A stretch of 64,000 bases of DNA from CAYVVT01 sp964454335 (GTDB lineage: Bacteria; Fidelibacterota; UBA8477; JABMPR01). The stretch lies in contig CAYVVT010000001.1 in the NCBI GenBank assembly GCA_964454335.1, positions 62,001 through 126,000 on the forward strand, in the 5' to 3' direction. Of the stretch, positions 61,040-64,000 are shown piece after piece. The notes beneath the pieces are model-generated. The model searched no databases. It worked only from the letters and a program-made list of their open reading frames with translations, and was not told where the DNA came from. The position numbers were made by a program, and so were the translations under genes. Every line of letters begins with the position of its first letter. Position 1 is the first letter of the stretch.

Positions 61040-61168
61040 CTAGTTCCTGAGATATTCCAACAGGCTCTGTTGAATGAGATAGGTCCACCCGGCGAGACCG
61101 CCCTCACGTGTGAATTCAGGGATCTCGTCTGGAAAATCCTCAAGGATCCTTGTGCTGAGCCTCAGCAT
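61040..61168 (-). CDS. Small hypothetical protein (42 aa)
   Basis: This short frame begins with ATG inside the 3' end of the deoxyribosyltransferase-like gene and ends with TAG directly before the ATG of the next gene. The product is MLRLSTRILEDFPDEIPEFT followed by REGGLAGWTYLIQQSLLEYL, acidic and helical. No Shine-Dalgarno is strong; translational coupling by the overlap (7 bp) would suffice. The exact fit between both neighbours supports it, but a chance frame or a frame-shifted tail of the upstream gene is possible. Confidence 0.55.
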   Translation of the reverse strand: MLRLSTRILEDFPDEIPEFTREGGLAGWTYLIQQSLLEYLRN

Positions 61169-61608
61169 GCTTTCGTTTCAGTACGGGTTATTGCCAGATC
61201 TTCCAGGTCAATGTCCCGAACACAGGTGCAGAAATCTTCCAGCGTGGGAAAGATCATTGTGGACAGCGCCAGGATGAACCAGTTGCGGTCCATGGGGGAG
61301 ATGGTGATGATGGGTTTGCCGTTATCGTAGGCTCTCAGCATTTCGCCGGCACTGCCCATGCTGGCCGTGGGGAGATACGCGATAATGAGGTCCGCGCCCG
61401 CCGCCAGGTCCGCCATTTCGAAAAGGACCTGTTCCGCCTGAGCGTCATCGTATTCAACACTGTGGGGATGCATGCTGATCGGGTCGATGACCTCAGCGTC
61501 AGGATGCCCGGTCAGGACAGCCCCCCGGATCGTTTGCCGGTAATCCTGCTCGATGATGCCCTTGCCCTGGATGGAACCCTGCATGACACCGGCGATGAAT
61601 ACTTTCAA
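61162..61608 (-). CDS. Nucleoside 2-deoxyribosyltransferase-like protein
   Basis: The 148-residue protein starts with KVFIAGVMQGS, the conserved strand of 2'-deoxyribosyltransferases and related YtoQ-type folds, and contains ADLIIAYLPTASMGSAGEMLRAYDNGKPIITISP (the S-x-G-x-x-x-E motif with catalytic Glu). These proteins transfer deoxyribose between bases or cleave nucleotides. The start is TTG at 61608 with AGGAGAAGG upstream; longer frames run into the protease gene. It follows the gluzincin gene by 25 bp. Confidence 0.78.
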   Translation of the reverse strand: MKVFIAGVMQGSIQGKGIIEQDYRQTIRGAVLTGHPDAEVIDPISMHPHSVEYDDAQAEQVLFEMADLAAGADLIIAYLPTASMGSAGEMLRAYDNGKPIITISPMDRNWFILALSTMIFPTLEDFCTCVRDIDLEDLAITRTETKAC

Positions 61609-61633
61609 AACCTTCTCCTGGGCTAACGTTCTG

Positions 61634-62467
61634 TCATGGACTATCCTGCTGCACCGGGTCCTGCGCTTGACCGCCATTCAGGCTGGCGTCGAATTCACCA
61701 AGGATCTCTTCCAGATCTCGCGAGTAGATCTCGGCGAACAGATTGCGATAGTCACCTGGTCTTTCAAGATACTTCAGAAGGTAATCCTGTATCGCATCCA
61801 GACCATAGCTGTCCAGCAGGAAAGTAGCGAACAGGCGGTAGTAGGTGTATTTCAACCTCAGGTCACCGAAGGACATACTGAGGGGGTTCTGCTCTTGTAA
61901 ACCACTGAAACGGATGCCTTTTCTCCGGCACAGGTCCAGGAATTCCGTCTTGGTGTAGAACTTATGTCCACTGAAAACCTCAGCCAGACCCTCCACCAGC
62001 CAGCCCTGCTCATGCAGGACGAGGGCCGTTTTGAATGTCGTGTTCTGGTCCACCAGCATGTGTGACAGTTCGTGTTTCAGGTGAGGACCGATCCCGACAG
62101 TGGCCCGGCGGGCGTTGGGACCGATGTAGATCAGGTTCACCGCACTCAGGGAGACCGAGAACCCGGAGCCACGCATCCAGGGCAGGTAGCGCTGCATGTT
62201 TGCACCGTGATTGAGGACAACGATCCTGATCTTTTCCTGGTATTCCAGACCATGAAAATTCTCTGCTTCCAGAAGAATGTCATCCAGGCGATATAGCACG
62301 GAATCACCACCAGCCGGATCCTTGATGAAAACCTTCGCGCCGGGCACATGCAGTTTCGTGAAACCGGGTTTGAGAGGACTCCAGGGGAACAGGGGACCCC
62401 AGAAGAGATAACCCGCCAGGAGGATGACGGCGATCCCTATCACCAGGTAAAACGGTTTGAGCTTCAT
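61634..62467 (-). CDS. Membrane-anchored gluzincin metalloprotease (peptidase MA-like)
   Basis: The 277-residue protein has an N-terminal membrane helix (FYLVIGIAVILLAGYLFWG) and the zinc motif H132-E133-L-S-H136 in GPHLKHELSHMLVD. The third ligand is probably the Glu in GWLVEGLAEVFSG, the peptidase MA / gluzincin pattern. The catalytic domain should be exposed to the periplasm. Partners are unknown. It starts a downstream unit of a deoxyribosyltransferase-like protein and small membrane proteins. Confidence 0.85.
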   Translation of the reverse strand: MKLKPFYLVIGIAVILLAGYLFWGPLFPWSPLKPGFTKLHVPGAKVFIKDPAGGDSVLYRLDDILLEAENFHGLEYQEKIRIVVLNHGANMQRYLPWMRGSGFSVSLSAVNLIYIGPNARRATVGIGPHLKHELSHMLVDQNTTFKTALVLHEQGWLVEGLAEVFSGHKFYTKTEFLDLCRRKGIRFSGLQEQNPLSMSFGDLRLKYTYYRLFATFLLDSYGLDAIQDYLLKYLERPGDYRNLFAEIYSRDLEEILGEFDASLNGGQAQDPVQQDSP

Positions 62468-62512
62468 ACGTGAATGTTGCTTATACGATGGCGGTGCAGT
62501 CTCGTTCCATTA

Positions 62513-62542
62513 CAGAAGCCCGGAACCAAGTCCGGGCTTCTG
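62513..62542 (-). terminator. Strong hairpin at the end of the VWA gene
   Basis: The perfect 12-bp stem CAGAAGCCCGGA/TCCGGGCTTCTG with a 6-nt loop lies 18 bp past the VWA gene stop, but no long T-run follows on the minus strand. It probably still terminates or stabilises the 3' end. Confidence 0.65.
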
Positions 62543-62559
62543 TGATATCGATGTAGCGA

Positions 62560-64000
62560 CTACTTCAACAGCAGCAATTTCAGAGGGTCTGTAGCGCCGC
62601 TGGATGTCTGTAGAACGGCTAGATAAAGACCTGCAGGCAGAGCTCGTGACTCTGCATCGAATGCGTAGACCATGACCCTGTACCAGCCAGCGGCCGTATA
62701 CTCAAGCCGGACCTCCATGACCAGCCTGCCCCTAAGATCGTAGAGCCGCAGATAGACTGGCTTGCCGGCATCCTGCTCATTGAGATAGAACTCGATGGTG
62801 GTGCTGGGGTTGAAGGGATTCGGAAAGGCCTTCAGCAGATAGGAATCCGGCATGACTGCATCCGCCGGGATGACGCTGATGGGCGGATCGATGATATTCT
62901 CATAATCGGCAAGGTAGGCAGTGTAGCGACTGCGGATCTTATAGCGCAGGCTCAAGGCGATGGAGCTGTCCTTCAACGTCTCGGTCTCGCCATAGACATC
63001 GATGGTCCGGTCAATGGCATCGATGGCGTTCTTGGCCCAGAGATAGGCCGGGATCCCGTAATCGGTAACGACGGCAGAGTAGTCCAGACCAAACCCATAC
63101 TGCTGGGCCCCTGCGATCCCGTCACCCCAGAAATCACAGCTGACCTCGCCGGGCTCATGGTATCGCCCGGTCACATAGAAGTATGAGCCCGCGAACACCG
63201 TGGGGTAAACCGTGGGGATCAGATCGTGGACATCGTCCTTGTTGAATTCCAGGCTCACATTTCGGAAGATGGGCTGGTTGATGATCTGGAACAGCTGGTG
63301 GAGATCCTGTATCAGGTTATCATCCTCATCCAGATAGGTGACAAAACCATGGTTGTACTGTGCAGTGAGTTCCAATCGCGAACGATCGACATCGTCACCA
63401 AAGGCTACCGGGAAAATGCCTACCTGGTGCTGATTGCCGGTTGCGACCTCAACAGGATCCAGGGGTGAGCGCCCATCAGTGAAAACAATGATCGAATTGC
63501 TGTAGCTGGCGTCGGTAAACTGCTCCAGAGCCTCGTCCAGGGCGATATCCAGCCTGTTTCCACCTGAGGTGGAAAGCGCCTCCAGCCAGGTGGTGGCCGC
63601 AGCGACGTTATCTGTGGTCGCCTGTACCAGATTGGTCTGCCAGAGATCATACCAGTAATCATAGCTGATGATGTTGAACCAGTCGTTCTCGTTCAACTGT
63701 CCCAGAGCAGTGGTCACCGCTGCTACACTTGACTCCAGCTTGTAACCGGACATGGATGTGGAAGTGCTCAGGATGAAGACCATCTTGCGATCCAGGACCT
63801 GGTCCGGTGTCACATAGTTCGAAGGCCGGATGAAAAAAGCGAAATGGCCGGCCAGGCTGTCATTCAGGGCGGACCGGAAATCCCAACCAAAGCTGTTATG
63901 GGCGATCTCGTACCAGAATTCCAGGTCAGTCGCAAGATTTGCCATGGGTTGCTGCATTCTCAACCGAAGAAATCCGGGCTCATCCGCCAGCACCTCATAA
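62560..64000 (-). CDS. Secreted VWA-domain protein with T9SS-type sorting domain (5' truncated by window edge)
   Basis: The frame stays open to the last base of the window, so the signal peptide and part of an N-terminal (probably VIT-like) domain lie outside. The visible part begins YEVLADEPGF. A von Willebrand A domain follows (KMVFILSTSTSMSGYKLESS, NSIIVFTDGRSPLDPVE, VGIFPVAFGDDVDRSRL), then a beta-rich region and the sorting domain (FPNPFNPSTTIEFYLN, ending LKLLLLK). The MIDAS metal site normally has D-x-S-x-S; here the first acid is replaced by Ser (S-T-S-T-S). The protein is likely surface-exposed and adhesive. Confidence 0.88.
   Translation of the reverse strand, partial: YEVLADEPGFLRLRMQQPMANLATDLEFWYEIAHNSFGWDFRSALNDSLAGHFAFFIRPSNYVTPDQVLDRKMVFILSTSTSMSGYKLESSVAAVTTALGQLNENDWFNIISYDYWYDLWQTNLVQATTDNVAAATTWLEALSTSGGNRLDIALDEALEQFTDASYSNSIIVFTDGRSPLDPVEVATGNQHQVGIFPVAFGDDVDRSRLELTAQYNHGFVTYLDEDDNLIQDLHQLFQIINQPIFRNVSLEFNKDDVHDLIPTVYPTVFAGSYFYVTGRYHEPGEVSCDFWGDGIAGAQQYGFGLDYSAVVTDYGIPAYLWAKNAIDAIDRTIDVYGETETLKDSSIALSLRYKIRSRYTAYLADYENIIDPPISVIPADAVMPDSYLLKAFPNPFNPSTTIEFYLNEQDAGKPVYLRLYDLRGRLVMEVRLEYTAAGWYRVMVYAFDAESRALPAGLYLAVLQTSSGATDPLKLLLLK

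Noticed and set aside
53081..61608. Integron gene-cassette array
   Set aside because: The gene mix is cassette-like, but I found no attC-type inverted core sites (RYYYAAC/GTTRRRY) between genes and no integrase; several genes overlap, which cassettes rarely do.
1..64000. CRISPR arrays, tRNA or rRNA genes, prophage or transposon genes
   Set aside because: No regularly spaced repeats with unique spacers, no TFC-loop or cloverleaf patterns and no recognisable recombinase or phage protein were seen; weak tRNA-like structures could still be missed by eye.

Overview
This 64 kb window has moderately high GC and is gene-dense, with long runs of minus-strand genes. It looks like a chromosomal segment from a Gram-negative, FCB-type bacterium (Fibrobacterota-Chlorobiota-Bacteroidota superphylum and relatives). 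My best guess is Candidatus Neomarinimicrobiota (Marinimicrobia) or a neighbour such as Calditrichota or Ignavibacteriota. The main reason is that five large exported proteins end in the roughly 85-residue 'YPNPFNP' C-terminal domain (type IX-secretion-like sorting domain), each ending in a basic residue or in LLLP. An orphan 35-codon relic of the same domain also survives. No ribosomal RNA, tRNA, ribosomal-protein gene or phylogenetic marker is present, so the placement is an inference. No CRISPR array, transposase, integrase or plasmid/phage gene was found.

Layout. 0-5 kb: the end of a glycosyltransferase, PepF oligoendopeptidase, a BAX-inhibitor-like membrane protein, a solitary GroES-like protein with a DUF1844 protein, a truncated lycopene cyclase and a lipocalin. 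5-6 kb: a gene-poor stretch with a probable degraded gene. 6-15.8 kb: small minus-strand genes, including two GNATs, a DUF1295 methyltransferase-like protein, an FGE-like lipoprotein, a nitrilase, OsmC, membrane proteins, an AlkA-type glycosylase, a NmrA-like protein, an ICMT-like protein and a duplicated membrane protein. 15.9-17.4 kb: a Tat-exported PLP aminotransferase carrying a sorting domain. 17.7-20.2 kb: a three-gene envelope cluster of unknown function. 20.4-30.5 kb: a soluble TPR histidine kinase, an NtrC-type activator, an unusual set of overlapping palindromes, a lone receiver protein and a roughly 2,140-residue secreted protein (beta-propeller plus five tandem modules). 30.6-37.7 kb: a tightly coupled glycerolipid operon (DUF4230 protein, monoacylglycerol-lipase-like hydrolase, glycerol kinase, CrtI/RetSat-like oxidoreductase), then an Eis-like acetyltransferase and a Gfo/Idh oxidoreductase. 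38-52.4 kb: export and scavenging genes (M16 protease, CPBP protease, lipoprotein, ferredoxin-like protein, sulfatase, CotH-like kinase with a sorting domain, SH3 protein, DODA-type dioxygenase, HAD phosphatase, C39-like peptidase with a sorting domain). 52.5-62.5 kb: small accessory genes (VOC proteins, NTF2-like, GNATs, methyltransferase, small membrane proteins). 62.5-64 kb: a VWA-domain secreted protein running off the end.

How genes may work together. The operon at 36-37.7 kb could hydrolyse monoacylglycerol and phosphorylate the released glycerol. The kinase/activator pair probably controls the receiver and giant secreted protein just downstream. The sulfatase has the Cys-x-Pro-Ser-Arg maturation motif, but the FGE-like protein at 8.7 kb lacks the catalytic cysteines, so maturation must come from elsewhere. 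All functional statements come from reading motifs and family resemblance by eye; no database search was possible.
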